Source: Chloroflexota bacterium
GTDB lineage: Bacteria; Chloroflexota; Dormibacteria; Dormibacterales; Dormibacteraceae
NCBI GenBank assembly: GCA_005880945.1
Contig: VBIU01000016.1
Location: 1-58,738 of the forward strand
DNA length: 58,738 nucleotides
Direction of reading: 5' to 3'
A model generated the notes under the pieces. The model saw only the letters and a list, made by a program, of their open reading frames with translations. It was not told the origin of the DNA and made no database searches. Shown one piece after another: positions 32,461-42,153 of this stretch. Within the stretch, counting starts at the first letter, position 1, and every line of letters begins with the position of its first letter. Both the position numbers and the translations under genes were made by a program.

Positions 32461-34115
32461 CCGCCTCGCGACTTCGATATCTGCCGCTGGGCGGCCTCGG
32501 CGAGGTCGGCATCAACATGTGGGCGCTGGAATGGGAAAACCAGGTCCTGGTCGTCGATGCGGGATTGATGTTTCCCCAGGAGGACATGCTGGGCATCGAC
32601 CTGGTCCTCCCCGACATCTCCTACCTGCTAGATCGAAAGCGCGACGTGCTCGGAATCTTTCTGAGCCACGGACATGAGGACCACATCGGTGGCCTGCCGT
32701 ACGCATTGAAGAAGCTCAACGTGCCCGTCTACGGGACACGGCTGACGCTCGGTCTGGTCAAGCCCAAGCTGAAGGAGCATCGCATCCTACGCGAGGCCGA
32801 CCTGCGCGAGGTGCGAGTGGGGGACGCTGTTCAGCTGGGCCCGTTCCGCGTCGAGACTGTGGCCGTCTGCCACTCCATCCCGGATGCGGTGGCACTCGCC
32901 ATCGAAACTCCCGTCGGGCGCGTGGTCTACACCAGCGATTTCAAGCTGGACGATGCGCCCCCCGACGGGCTGCCCACAGACATGGAGCGGTTCCGGAAGC
33001 TCGGAGACCAGGGCGTGCTGCTCCTGCTGAGCGACTCCACCAATGCCGAGAGAGGTGGACGCTCTGGATCGGAACGCGACCTGCATGCGCCTTTCGAGCG
33101 GATCTTCGGCGAGGCTCCCGGGCGAATCGTGGTTGCCAACTTCGCCTCCAACATCCATCGCATCCAGCATCTCGTGCGCATGGCGGTCCAGTTCGAGCGG
33201 CGGGTGGCCGTGGTGGGACGAAGCCTCCAGACCAACTTCAAGACCGCCAAGGAGCTCGGCTTTCTCAAGGTGCCTGAGGGCCTGACCGTCAAGCTCGAAG
33301 ACACGGACCGAGTTCCGCCGTCGAAGCTGCTGCTCCTCACGGCTGGAAGCCAGGGCGAGCCGATGTCGGCGCTCGCCCGCTTCGCGGCCCAGCGACACCC
33401 ATTCGTCAATGTGCTCAAGGACGACTGGGTGGTGATCTCCGCTCGGCCCATTCCCGGCAATGAGCGCATGGTCCACCAGACCGTCAACAACCTGTACCGT
33501 CACGGGGCGCGGGTGTTCTACTCGGAGGTCGGCAACGTCCACGTGACCGGTCACGCGCAGAGGGACGAGCTGCGTGAAATGCTGGATGCCGTACGGCCCC
33601 GGTACTTCATCCCCGTGCATGGCGAGTACCGCCAGCTCGTCCAGCATGCGGAGGTCGCCCGCGATGCGGGCGTCAGCGACGATCACGTGGTGGTGGTCGA
33701 GGATGGCGAGGTTGTTGAGCTCGATGCGGCGTCCATTGAGAAAGGCGCGAAGGTCAGCGCCGGGCTGGTGTTCGTCGACGGGCTTGGGGTGGGAGATGTG
33801 GAACAGGTGGTGCTTCGAGATCGCCGGCACCTCGCCGAGGATGGCATCCTGGTCGTGACGCTCACCGTCGATCGCGATTCGGCGACGGTGCGCGCGGGGC
33901 CGGACCTCATCTCGCGCGGGGTGATCGAGCCGGAGCTCTCGTCCAGGCTGATGGCCGATGCGCGCGCCGCCGCCATGGCAAGCCTCGAGCGTTTCGCGGA
34001 CACTCATGCGGACGTGAACATCCTCAAGGAGGCGATCCACGACGCGGTCTCAAAAACCGTTTACAAGCAGACCCGGCGGCGCCCGATGGTCATACCGGTT
34101 GTGACAGAAATCTGA
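32457..34115 (+). CDS. rnj: Ribonuclease J
   Basis: A 552-residue metallo-beta-lactamase/beta-CASP ribonuclease with 5'-3' exonuclease and endonuclease activity. Motifs: LGGLGEVGINMW, VVDAGLMFP, SHGHEDHIGG (His 71, His 73, Asp 75, His 76), VETVAVCHSIPDAVALAI, VVYTSDFKLD, SDSTNAERGG, and the beta-CASP part VVANFASNIHRIQ and LLTAGSQGEPMSALAR, then YFIPVHGEYRQL. The C-terminal RNase J domain is present. The GTG start overlaps the UDG stop (GTGA). Together with RNase Y and PNPase in this window it gives a Gram-positive-style RNA decay set. Confidence 0.95.
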   Translation: MTASRLRYLPLGGLGEVGINMWALEWENQVLVVDAGLMFPQEDMLGIDLVLPDISYLLDRKRDVLGIFLSHGHEDHIGGLPYALKKLNVPVYGTRLTLGLVKPKLKEHRILREADLREVRVGDAVQLGPFRVETVAVCHSIPDAVALAIETPVGRVVYTSDFKLDDAPPDGLPTDMERFRKLGDQGVLLLLSDSTNAERGGRSGSERDLHAPFERIFGEAPGRIVVANFASNIHRIQHLVRMAVQFERRVAVVGRSLQTNFKTAKELGFLKVPEGLTVKLEDTDRVPPSKLLLLTAGSQGEPMSALARFAAQRHPFVNVLKDDWVVISARPIPGNERMVHQTVNNLYRHGARVFYSEVGNVHVTGHAQRDELREMLDAVRPRYFIPVHGEYRQLVQHAEVARDAGVSDDHVVVVEDGEVVELDAASIEKGAKVSAGLVFVDGLGVGDVEQVVLRDRRHLAEDGILVVTLTVDRDSATVRAGPDLISRGVIEPELSSRLMADARAAAMASLERFADTHADVNILKEAIHDAVSKTVYKQTRRRPMVIPVVTEI

Positions 34116-34420
34116 TGAAGCTGCCACCTCTCGCGCTTGTTGCGCCTAGCCTGTGTCCCCGGTGCGATCAGCCGGCCATGGTGATGGACCAGGGCGACGA
34201 TGCCCGCTGCGCGCACTGCGGATTGCAGCTGCACCAGTGCGGCAGCTGCCGGGGCGTGGCCGGACCCTTCGACCGCTTCTGCGGGTTCTGCGGTCACGAG
34301 ATGGTGCGCGGCGAGAGCCGCCCAATCTGGTGGAGGCTGTGGCTGCTGGCGGCGCTGGTGCCGCTTGCGGCCGGATTGATCTATGGAATCGTCCAGGCGG
34401 GCCTACATCCTGCCAAGTAG
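34115..34420 (+). CDS. Small zinc-ribbon membrane protein
   Basis: A 101-residue protein with three CxxC knuckles (CPRCDQ, CAHCGLQLHQCGSC, CGFCGHEM), which could form two zinc ribbons. One C-terminal membrane helix follows (LWLLAALVPLAAGLIYGIVQ). The ribbons would face the cytoplasm if the positive residues before the helix stay inside. No family with a known function is recognised. The ATG shares a base with the RNase J stop (TGATG). It faces another zinc-ribbon gene on the opposite strand 50 bases away. Confidence 0.7.
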   Translation: MKLPPLALVAPSLCPRCDQPAMVMDQGDDARCAHCGLQLHQCGSCRGVAGPFDRFCGFCGHEMVRGESRPIWWRLWLLAALVPLAAGLIYGIVQAGLHPAK

Positions 34421-34469
34421 GTACCAGCGTCGCAGGGTTGGCCGGGGTTCTGGGTTCCCTCCCATATCT

Positions 34470-34766
34470 CTAGCGATTGAGGCGCTGGCCGCACTCCACG
34501 CAGAAGCTGTGCCGGCCCAGGTTGTGGTGACCGCATGACGGACAGACGAGCCGTCGAGGAGGATCGGCCTGCAGCCACCGCTCCCGCTCGCGGCGGTACC
34601 AGATCCCGTCCTCCGGTCCGAGCATCCAGCGGCGCCCCTCGCCATCGAGCACAGCCAGGTCGCGCACTGCCACCCGGAACGCCCGCGCTTGCAAGGTCCC
34701 TGTCCGCCGCTCCTCGACCAGGTCCTTGTAACGCGTCTCCGCCTCGGCGAATGGATCGACAGCCAC
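34470..34766 (-). CDS. Small zinc-ribbon protein with a short acidic/Trp domain
   Basis: A 98-residue protein. The N-terminal part (DPFAEAETRYKDLVEERRTGTLQARAFRVAV followed by LDGEGRRWMLGPEDGIWYRR, seen here in pieces) resembles the short SHOCT/Trp-rich modules that describe a small domain near zinc ribbons in Chloroflexi-type proteins. The C-terminal CPSCGHHNLGRHSFCVECG is a complete zinc ribbon. GTG 34766 is preferred because a longer start (34892) would run into ftsK. GATACT 6 bases upstream could be a -10 box. Function unknown. Confidence 0.6.
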   Translation of the reverse strand: MAVDPFAEAETRYKDLVEERRTGTLQARAFRVAVRDLAVLDGEGRRWMLGPEDGIWYRRERERWLQADPPRRLVCPSCGHHNLGRHSFCVECGQRLNR

Positions 34767-34864
34767 GCGCAGAGTATCGCTCGGGAGGGCACGGCGGCAC
34801 CCGGCCGGTGTCCGTCTGCGGCCGGTTGGGCGCTGTAGAATCGCTACGGCTCTAGGCCCGCAGC

Positions 34865-37147
34865 ATGCGTCGCACCACAACACGTAGCTCACGTCATTCC
34901 GCTAACGGCGCCCGGCGCGCTGCGTCCTCGCGCTCCCGCTCCAGCCGCAAGCGACCCAGCCGACCGCGCCTGACGTCCCGCCAGGGCCGCGAGATCCTGG
35001 GCGTGCTTCTCATCCTCGCCGCCCTTCTGGGCCTGCTTGCTCTCGCAAGTAACGCCGGCTCGATCTTGAACGGGTTGCGCGAGTGGATGCAGGTCACGTT
35101 CGACCGCGCGTGGTTCGTACCGGTCGGCGTGTCGCTCGCCTTGGGCGCCTACCTCCTGTGGCCGAAAGCGCCAAGGCCGCGGCCGGTCGACCTCGTTTCG
35201 GGCGCCGTCGCCGTGGTGTCGCTCATCGGGCTCTTCGGCCTCGTCGCAAACGTCGGCGGTACCACCGGGAGGGGCGTCGACCGTGTCGTCGAGCAGGTTG
35301 TGGGCCACTGGGGGGCGTGGGCCCTCCTGGGCGCCGGGCTGCTGATCGGGCTCATCGTCACCGTCCACTTCAGCCCCGGTGCGCTGATAGCGTCAGTGGT
35401 TCGCGCGGCGCGCGCCGCATATGCCGAGCGCAACCGCCTCCAGAGGCTGGTTTCGCCGCCGCTCGCCTCCCGCGGGCCCGCCGCGCCCAAGCAGGGAGGA
35501 GTTTCCAACGCCGCGCTCGCGCGCTCCGCCGCGAGCTTCGCCACGCCACCACCCGCAGTCGAGGCCGCGCGCGTGTGGGAGCTCGAAGAACCCGACGACG
35601 ATTCACGAACTCCCGCGCCTGAGACGAAGGTCGCCGAACGAGAGCAGCCGGCCGAGCCGCCTGTGTTACGAGTGGTCGCGGAAGCGGAGGACGATGTTCC
35701 CGAGATCGATTGGAAGCTTCCGTCGATCGCATTGCTCGACACCGTCACGGCGCGCAGGGAGCGGATGGCGGACGAGATAAAGCGCAACGTGAAGATCATC
35801 GAGAGCACGCTCGACACCTTCGGCGTCGCTTGCAAGGTCGTTGGCGTGAACCCAGGCCCGGCGGTGACGCAATACGAGCTGCAGCCCGGGCCGGGCGTGC
35901 AGGTAAAACGGATCACCGCCCTGCAGAACGATCTCTCCCTCGCGCTCGCCGCGGCCCCCCTCAGGATCGAGGCGCCGATACCCGGCAAGTCTGCGGTGGG
36001 CATCGAGGTGCCCAACAAGTCGGCGAGCCTGGTCACCATCAGAGAGGTCCTCGAGACCGCTGCGTTCCGGGAAGGTACTCATTCGCTCGCGCTCGGCCTT
36101 GGCAATGACGTGTCGGGGCAGTCCATCGTTGCGGACCTCACACGCATGCCGCACCTGCTGATCGCCGGCGCCACCGGACAGGGCAAGAGCGTATGCATCA
36201 ACGCGCTCATCACGAGCCTCCTGTTCCAGGTCACGCCCGAGCACATGCGGCTGCTCCTCATCGACCCAAAGCGCGTGGAGCTGACGGGCTACAACGGGCT
36301 GCCCCATCTCGCGCTGCCGGTCCTCGTCGAATCGCACCAGGCGGCGGCCGCCCTGCGCTGGGCGGTGGCGGAGATGGATCGCCGCTACAAGATGTTTTCA
36401 GCGGAAGGCGTGCGCAACATCGCGGCCTACAACGAGAAGGCAGTGCAGAAGCTCGCCCGCGAGCTCCCCTACGTCGTGATCGTCATCGACGAGCTCGCCG
36501 ACCTGATGATGGTCGCCGCGGGCGAGATCGAGGAGCTGATCTGCCGCATCGCTCAGCTGGCTCGGGCCGTCGGCATCCACCTCATCATCGCGACGCAGCG
36601 CCCGTCCACCGACATCATCACCGGCCTGATCAAAGCCAACATTCCTTCGCGTATCGCATTCGCCGTCGGCTCGCAGGTCGACAGCCGCGTCATCCTCGAC
36701 TCGGGCGGTGCCGAAAAGCTGCTCGGCCGCGGCGACATGCTCTACCAGCCCGTCGACGCGGGCAAGCCGACGCGAATCCAGGGCGCATTCGTGAGCGACC
36801 CGGAGGTCGAAGGCGTCGTCAACTTCTGGAAGTCCCAGGGCCCGCCGCGCTATATGGAGGAGATCCTCGAGGAGGGCGCGGGCACGGAGTGGGAGAGAGG
36901 CGAGACCACCGAGCGCAAGCTCGACCCACTTTTCGCGCGCGCAGCGCGAGCGGTGGCTGCCGAGGGCGCGGCGTCGGTGTCACTGGTTCAGCGCAAGTTC
37001 AACGTCGGCTACTCGCGCGCCGGCCGCATCGTTGACCAGCTCGCCGAGAACCACGTTGTCGGCGGATACCAGGGGTCGAAGTCGCGCGAGGTGATGATGA
37101 ATCTGCCCGACGTCGACGACCTTCTTGAGAGACTGGGTATCGAATGA
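34865..37147 (+). CDS. ftsK: DNA translocase FtsK/SpoIIIE
   Basis: A 760-residue septal DNA pump. A basic Arg/Ser-rich N-terminus (about 45 aa) precedes four membrane helices (about 50-190). A linker rich in Ala, Pro and Glu leads to the motor: alpha domain (YELQPGPGVQVKRITALQNDLSLALAA), Walker A AGATGQGKSV (434-443, Gln where Ser is usual), Walker B VVIVIDELADLMM, and IATQRPSTDIITGLIKANIPSRIAF. The winged-helix gamma domain (SLVQRKFNVGYSRAGRIVDQ) reads polarity sequences. It is divergent from the zinc-ribbon gene. A TAGAAT box lies at 34836-34841. Confidence 0.95.
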   Translation: MRRTTTRSSRHSANGARRAASSRSRSSRKRPSRPRLTSRQGREILGVLLILAALLGLLALASNAGSILNGLREWMQVTFDRAWFVPVGVSLALGAYLLWPKAPRPRPVDLVSGAVAVVSLIGLFGLVANVGGTTGRGVDRVVEQVVGHWGAWALLGAGLLIGLIVTVHFSPGALIASVVRAARAAYAERNRLQRLVSPPLASRGPAAPKQGGVSNAALARSAASFATPPPAVEAARVWELEEPDDDSRTPAPETKVAEREQPAEPPVLRVVAEAEDDVPEIDWKLPSIALLDTVTARRERMADEIKRNVKIIESTLDTFGVACKVVGVNPGPAVTQYELQPGPGVQVKRITALQNDLSLALAAAPLRIEAPIPGKSAVGIEVPNKSASLVTIREVLETAAFREGTHSLALGLGNDVSGQSIVADLTRMPHLLIAGATGQGKSVCINALITSLLFQVTPEHMRLLLIDPKRVELTGYNGLPHLALPVLVESHQAAAALRWAVAEMDRRYKMFSAEGVRNIAAYNEKAVQKLARELPYVVIVIDELADLMMVAAGEIEELICRIAQLARAVGIHLIIATQRPSTDIITGLIKANIPSRIAFAVGSQVDSRVILDSGGAEKLLGRGDMLYQPVDAGKPTRIQGAFVSDPEVEGVVNFWKSQGPPRYMEEILEEGAGTEWERGETTERKLDPLFARAARAVAAEGAASVSLVQRKFNVGYSRAGRIVDQLAENHVVGGYQGSKSREVMMNLPDVDDLLERLGIE

Positions 37148-37164
37148 CGCAGGAGGCGCGACCG

Positions 37165-37183
37165 CGGATCCAGGACGGATCCG
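37165..37183 (+). repeat. Inverted repeat between ftsK and pgsA
   Basis: A perfect 7-bp stem CGGATCC/GGATCCG with loop AGGAC (37165-37171 with 37177-37183). It is not followed by a T run, so at most it is a weak or Rho-assisted terminator for ftsK or an RNA-stability hairpin. The rest of the 85-base gap shows no other feature. Confidence 0.4.
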
Positions 37184-37232
37184 GGGTGGCAACTCAAGAG
37201 TTCACGTCGCAAACTTCTCCGTAGGACCCGCG

Positions 37233-38321
37233 ATGAACGTTCCGAATGCATTGACGCTCAGCCGGCTGGCGGCGATTCCGCTTCTGATGATTCTGCTCAT
37301 CGTGCGGTTCGACGGCCACGACCAGCTCGCCGCCGCCCTGTTCGTCATCTTCTCCTTCACCGACACGCTCGACGGCCAGATCGCTCGCCGGCGCGGCACT
37401 GTCAGCGACCTGGGAAAGTTTCTCGATCCCCTCGCGGACAAGCTGTTCGTGCTGTCCGTGCTGATAGTCCTCGTCCAGGAGGGCCTGGTCGCCGCGTGGG
37501 TGGTCGTCGTGATCTTCTCGCGAGAGCTGCTCATCACGATCCTGCGCTCGGTGGCGGCGACGCAAGGCCGCGTCATAGCGGCCGCTCCGATGGGCAAGAC
37601 CAAGACCGCGACGCAGATGGCGGCGGTCGCCCTGCTGATCCTGCAGCGGCCATATCCGGTGCTCGTCCCGCTGGCGGAGCTCGCGGTCGCCATCGCGATC
37701 CTCTTCACGGTGGCCAGCGGCGTCGACTACCTGTGGCGCTTCCGCCACGTGATCTGGCCCACCGCTCGTGTGGAGGGCGGGGCTTCGCGCGCGGCGCCAA
37801 GCGGAGGAGCGCCGGGTTCTGAGTCGCCGGTCGATCCCCTGGCTCGCGAGCTCGGCGCCCAGCTGAAGAAGGGACGCATGACACTCTCGGTGGCGGAGTC
37901 ATGCACCGGTGGCCTCCTCGCATCCCTGGTCACCGACCAACCAGGCAGCTCCGCCTACTTCATGGGCGGCGTCGTCGCGTATGCCGACGAGGTAAAGCGC
38001 GCTCAGCTCGGCGTGCCGGCGACGCTGCTGACCCGGCACGGTGCAGTGAGCCGCGAGGTCGCGCTGGCCATGGCCGAGGGTGTGCGCACGCGACTCGGCA
38101 CCACGCTGGCGGCGTCAATCACGGGTATCGCCGGGCCGGATGCCGAGGGCTCGAAGCCTGTCGGTCTCACGTACATCGCGATCGCCACGCCACGCGGCAC
38201 GACCTGTGACGAGTACATGTTCAGCGGAGACCGCTGGTCGAATCGACGCCAGGCGGCCGGCCAGGCGCTGCGCCTGCTGATCGAGGCAGTTCGCGCCGGC
38301 GAAGGGAAGCTGGCCTCTTGA
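37233..38321 (+). CDS. Fused CDP-alcohol phosphatidyltransferase (PgsA) and PncC/CinA amidase
   Basis: A single 362-residue frame. Residues about 1-180 are a polytopic CDP-alcohol phosphatidyltransferase with the full motif DTLDGQIAR...GTVSDLGKFLDPLAD (D-x2-D-G-x2-A-R-x8-G-x3-D-x3-D), as in phosphatidylglycerophosphate synthase. A Gly/Ser/Pro linker (EGGASRAAPSGGAPGSESP) follows. Residues about 205-362 are the nicotinamide-nucleotide amidase domain of CinA: TLSVAESCTGGLLASLV, YFMGGVVAYADEVK and TGIAGPDAEGSKPVGLTYIA. pgsA and cinA are usually neighbours before recA; here they are joined. An internal GTG in the linker could also start a free PncC, but it lacks a clear ribosome site. Confidence 0.88.
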   Translation: MNVPNALTLSRLAAIPLLMILLIVRFDGHDQLAAALFVIFSFTDTLDGQIARRRGTVSDLGKFLDPLADKLFVLSVLIVLVQEGLVAAWVVVVIFSRELLITILRSVAATQGRVIAAAPMGKTKTATQMAAVALLILQRPYPVLVPLAELAVAIAILFTVASGVDYLWRFRHVIWPTARVEGGASRAAPSGGAPGSESPVDPLARELGAQLKKGRMTLSVAESCTGGLLASLVTDQPGSSAYFMGGVVAYADEVKRAQLGVPATLLTRHGAVSREVALAMAEGVRTRLGTTLAASITGIAGPDAEGSKPVGLTYIAIATPRGTTCDEYMFSGDRWSNRRQAAGQALRLLIEAVRAGEGKLAS

Positions 38322-38346
38322 CCCACGAACGCATGTTCGCTAGACT
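38318..38346 (+). promoter_or_regulatory. recA promoter with LexA (SOS) box
   Basis: TTGACC (38318-38323) and TAGACT (38341-38346) are separated by exactly 17 bases. Inside the spacer lies CGAACGCATGTTCG (38326-38339), a perfect match to the Gram-positive/actinobacterial LexA box CGAAC-N4-GTTCG. LexA bound here would block RNA polymerase, so recA (and recX behind it) should be induced by DNA damage. The -35 box overlaps the end of the upstream pgsA-pncC gene. Confidence 0.85.
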
Positions 38347-38440
38347 TCCCGAACGGCCTACATCGAGCACTGCTGTTAAGAACACGTTGACCCCAGCACC
38401 ACGACGTAGAACACTCGCCGCAACGACTTAGGAGGATCGA

Positions 38441-39476
<1,036 letters not shown>

Positions 39477-39493
<17 letters not shown>

Positions 39494-39983
39494 GAGTCGA
39501 GTCCCGAAAGCACCCGGCGATCCGGTCGAGGCGGGGCTGAGGCTCCTCGCGCGGCGCGATCATTCGCGCGAGGAGCTCCGGCGAAAGCTGAGCCGTCGCG
39601 GCCATGAGCAGCAGGCGCTGGAGGAAGCCATCCGGCGTATTGATGAGAGCTACGGCCTCGACGACCAGGCTTTCGCCCGGTCATACGTCCGCCGGCGAGC
39701 TTCGACCAAGGGTCCGCTGGCCATCGCCGGCGAGCTGGCCGCCCGTGGCATCGATCGGCGATCCGCCCAGGCGGCGCTGGCCGGCTTCGGCGCGGACGAG
39801 CAGCTTGCCTCCGCGACCCGGTTGGCCGAACGCCTGTACGAGCAGTCGGGGCGTCGGATGGGGGACCGGGACGCGCTGAACAAGATCGGCACCAAGCTGC
39901 TCAGGCGGGGCTTTTCCACTGCCATCGTCCGGGCTGCCTGCCGGGCGGTGCTGGAGGGAGCGGCCCAGGCCACCGACGACTAG
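39477..39983 (+). CDS. recX: Regulatory protein RecX
   Basis: A 168-residue, largely helical protein built of RecX triple-helix repeats: [51 protein letters not shown], and a third repeat near the end ([15 protein letters not shown]). RecX binds RecA filaments and limits their activity. The GTG start overlaps recA by 17 bases, so the two are co-translated under the same SOS promoter. Confidence 0.9.
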
Positions 39984-40101
39984 AATTTAGCTTCCGCGGC
40001 GCTCTTCAGCGCCCGCAGTCATTGAGCCAACCCGACGCGGGGCTCCGACGCCCTGCATTGGATCCGCACTTTGACAATCGAATACATGAGGTGCATGTCA
40101 C

Positions 40102-41631
40102 ATGCCGTTCTACGTCTACGTACCGACAATCGTGGCGGCACTCCTCGTCGGCTTTGGAGCGGCTTACCTGCTGTTCCGCCGCCGGCAGGGCAACGGGACG
40201 AGCGCGCTGGAGGTCAAAGCCCAGCAGGCGCTCTCTGAGGCCGAAACACAGGCCAAGGAGAAGCTCCTCGAAGCCAAGGAGGAAGCGGTCAAGATCCGCA
40301 CCGCCGCGGAGCAGGAAGCCCGGGAGTACCGGGCACAGTCACAGCAAATCGAAAAGCGTCTTCTCCAAAAGGAGGAGAACCTCGACCGCAAGGTCGAGGA
40401 CCTCAACCGGCGAGAGCGCGAGCTCGGCGACCGGGAGAAGGCGCTGGACGAGATCAGGGCTCAGCTCGAAGAGACCTACCGCCAGCAGGAAAAGGAGCTT
40501 CAGCGGGTCGCGAACATGACCCGGCAGGAAGCTCAGGGAGTCCTGATGGGGCAGGTCGAGCAGGAGCTGCGAAACGAGGTGGCGCGCAAAGTGCGCGAGG
40601 CCGAGCTCGGAGCTCGCGACGAGAGCGAGCGTCGTGCCCGGGAGATCGTCACCGAGTCGATCCAGCGCATCGCCGCCGACCAGACCGCGGAGGTTTCGGT
40701 CTCGGTGCTGCCGCTGCCGACAGACGAGCTCAAAGGCCGGATCATCGGAAAGGAGGGCCGCAATATACGGGCCCTTCAGCAGGCCACCGGGATCGATCTC
40801 ATAGTGGACGACACCCCGGAGGCCGTCATCATCAGCGGGTTCGACCCCGTCCGCCGCGAGGTGGCTCGAGTCGCGCTGAACAAGCTCATCGTCGACGGCC
40901 GGATTCATCCGGCTCGCATCGAAGAGATCGTCGCCAAGTCCCGAACAGAGGTCCTGCAGAGGGTCAAAGAGGAGGGAGAGGCGGCGGTACTCGAGGTCGG
41001 CCTGCAGGGTCTCCACCCTGAGGTCGTCCGGCACCTCGGCATCCTGCGCTTTCGAACGAGCTACGGCCAGCAGGTGCTGAACCACTCGAAAGAGGTCGCC
41101 TATCTCGCCGCCATGATGGCGTCCGAGATCGGCGCCGACGTCCGAATCGCGAAGCTGTCAGGGCTGCTGCACGACATCGGCAAGGCCATCGACCACGAGG
41201 TCGAGGGCTCGCATGCCGTGATCGGAGCGGACCTGCTGCAGCGACATGGGGTTCCCGCCCCGGTCGTGCACGCCGTGCGCGCTCATCACTACGACGAGGA
41301 GCCGCACACCATGGAGGCGCTGCTGCTGATCGCGGCAGACGCCATCTCCGCTGCCCGCCCGGGTGCGCGCAGAGAGTCCCTGGAGGCCTACGTCAAGCGG
41401 CTGGAGAAGCTGGAAGAGATCGCGAACTCGTTCCAGGGCGTCCAGCAGTCCTACGCGATCCAGGCCGGCCGCGAGGTCCGGATCCTGGTCAAACCAGAGC
41501 AGATCGACGACACCGCCGCCCAGCTGATGGCGCGGGATATCGCCAAGCGGATCGAGACCGAGCTGAGTTTCCCGGGTCAGATCCGGGTGACCGTCGTGCG
41601 CGAAACAAGAGCCATCGAATACGCGAAATAG
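40102..41631 (+). CDS. rny: Ribonuclease Y
   Basis: A 509-residue membrane-anchored endoribonuclease. An N-terminal membrane helix ([19 protein letters not shown]) leads to a long coiled coil (about 35-200, rich in Glu/Gln/Arg), a KH domain ([33 protein letters not shown], read in two parts), an HD domain with [13 protein letters not shown] (His 357, Asp 358) and HHYDEEPHT, and a C-terminal domain. ATG 40102 is preceded by GAGGTG 7 bases upstream. It starts the conserved rny-ymdB-spoVS-miaB-mutSL neighbourhood but is followed by a terminator. Confidence 0.96.
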   Translation: MPFYVYVPTIVAALLVGFGAAYLLFRRRQGNGTSALEVKAQQALSEAETQAKEKLLEAKEEAVKIRTAAEQEAREYRAQSQQIEKRLLQKEENLDRKVEDLNRRERELGDREKALDEIRAQLEETYRQQEKELQRVANMTRQEAQGVLMGQVEQELRNEVARKVREAELGARDESERRAREIVTESIQRIAADQTAEVSVSVLPLPTDELKGRIIGKEGRNIRALQQATGIDLIVDDTPEAVIISGFDPVRREVARVALNKLIVDGRIHPARIEEIVAKSRTEVLQRVKEEGEAAVLEVGLQGLHPEVVRHLGILRFRTSYGQQVLNHSKEVAYLAAMMASEIGADVRIAKLSGLLHDIGKAIDHEVEGSHAVIGADLLQRHGVPAPVVHAVRAHHYDEEPHTMEALLLIAADAISAARPGARRESLEAYVKRLEKLEEIANSFQGVQQSYAIQAGREVRILVKPEQIDDTAAQLMARDIAKRIETELSFPGQIRVTVVRETRAIEYAK

Positions 41632-41640
41632 AAACCAGAG

Positions 41641-41671
41641 AGGGAGCCCACCGCGGGCTCCCTTTTCTTTT
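41641..41671 (+). terminator. Intrinsic terminator after RNase Y
   Basis: GGGAGCCC (41642-41649) and GGGCTCCC (41655-41662) form a perfect 8-bp GC-rich stem with loop ACCGC, extended by an A-T pair. TTTTCTTTT follows directly. It lies 10 bases after the rny stop. It is the clearest terminator in the window and implies that the next gene has its own promoter. Confidence 0.9.
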
Positions 41672-41688
41672 GCACGACAATTCGCGGT

Positions 41689-42153
41689 GTGAAGGTATGG
41701 CCGGCGGACTGGAACGAGCGCAAGCGCGGCAAAGACTGCCCGATTTGTGTGGACGGCCGGCCCGAAGAGTTCCAATTCGGAATCCGCATCTACTCCACTG
41801 CGCACACCGACGCTTACCTGCAGCGCCACGGGGCGGTGCGCGGCTACGCGGTGGTGATCTGGAGGGGCCGCCATGTCGCGGAACCGATGGAGCTCTCCGA
41901 TGCCGAGGCCGTGGGTTACTGGCGCGACCTGCTTCGGGTTGCGGGAGCGATTGAGCAGCACTACCTGCCCATGAAGGTCAACCTCGAGATGCTGGGCAAC
42001 ACCATCCCTCACCTGCACACCCATGTGCGCCCGCGCCATCGCGACGACCCAGCACCGTACGGGCCTTTGGCCCACGCGGCTGACCTCCCTGCCTTTCCGG
42101 ACGAGCAACTCCGGGCCGATGTAGAGGCGCTCCGGAAGCTGCTGGCTTCATGA
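41689..42153 (+). CDS. HIT-family hydrolase/transferase
   Basis: A 154-residue HIT protein. It carries an N-terminal CPIC knuckle (GKDCPICVDGRPEEF) and the HIT motif HLHTHVRPRH with the catalytic His triad. HIT proteins hydrolyse or transfer nucleoside monophosphates from a variety of substrates; the specific one is not evident. GTG 41689 begins right after the rny terminator. A GACAAT hexamer 7 bases upstream could be a -10 box for a leaderless mRNA (weak). It overlaps ymdB by 4 bases (ATGA). Confidence 0.85.
   Translation: MKVWPADWNERKRGKDCPICVDGRPEEFQFGIRIYSTAHTDAYLQRHGAVRGYAVVIWRGRHVAEPMELSDAEAVGYWRDLLRVAGAIEQHYLPMKVNLEMLGNTIPHLHTHVRPRHRDDPAPYGPLAHAADLPAFPDEQLRADVEALRKLLAS

Noticed and set aside
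38384-38412. Second promoter for recA (TTGACC ... TAGAAC)
   Set aside because: The spacer is only about 14 bases. The upstream promoter with 17-base spacing and an embedded LexA box is far better.
40070-40101. TTGACA before RNase Y as a -35 box
   Set aside because: At 16-18 bases downstream there is no acceptable -10 hexamer, and the spacing would put the start inside the coding region. The GAGGTG ribosome site there is more convincing.
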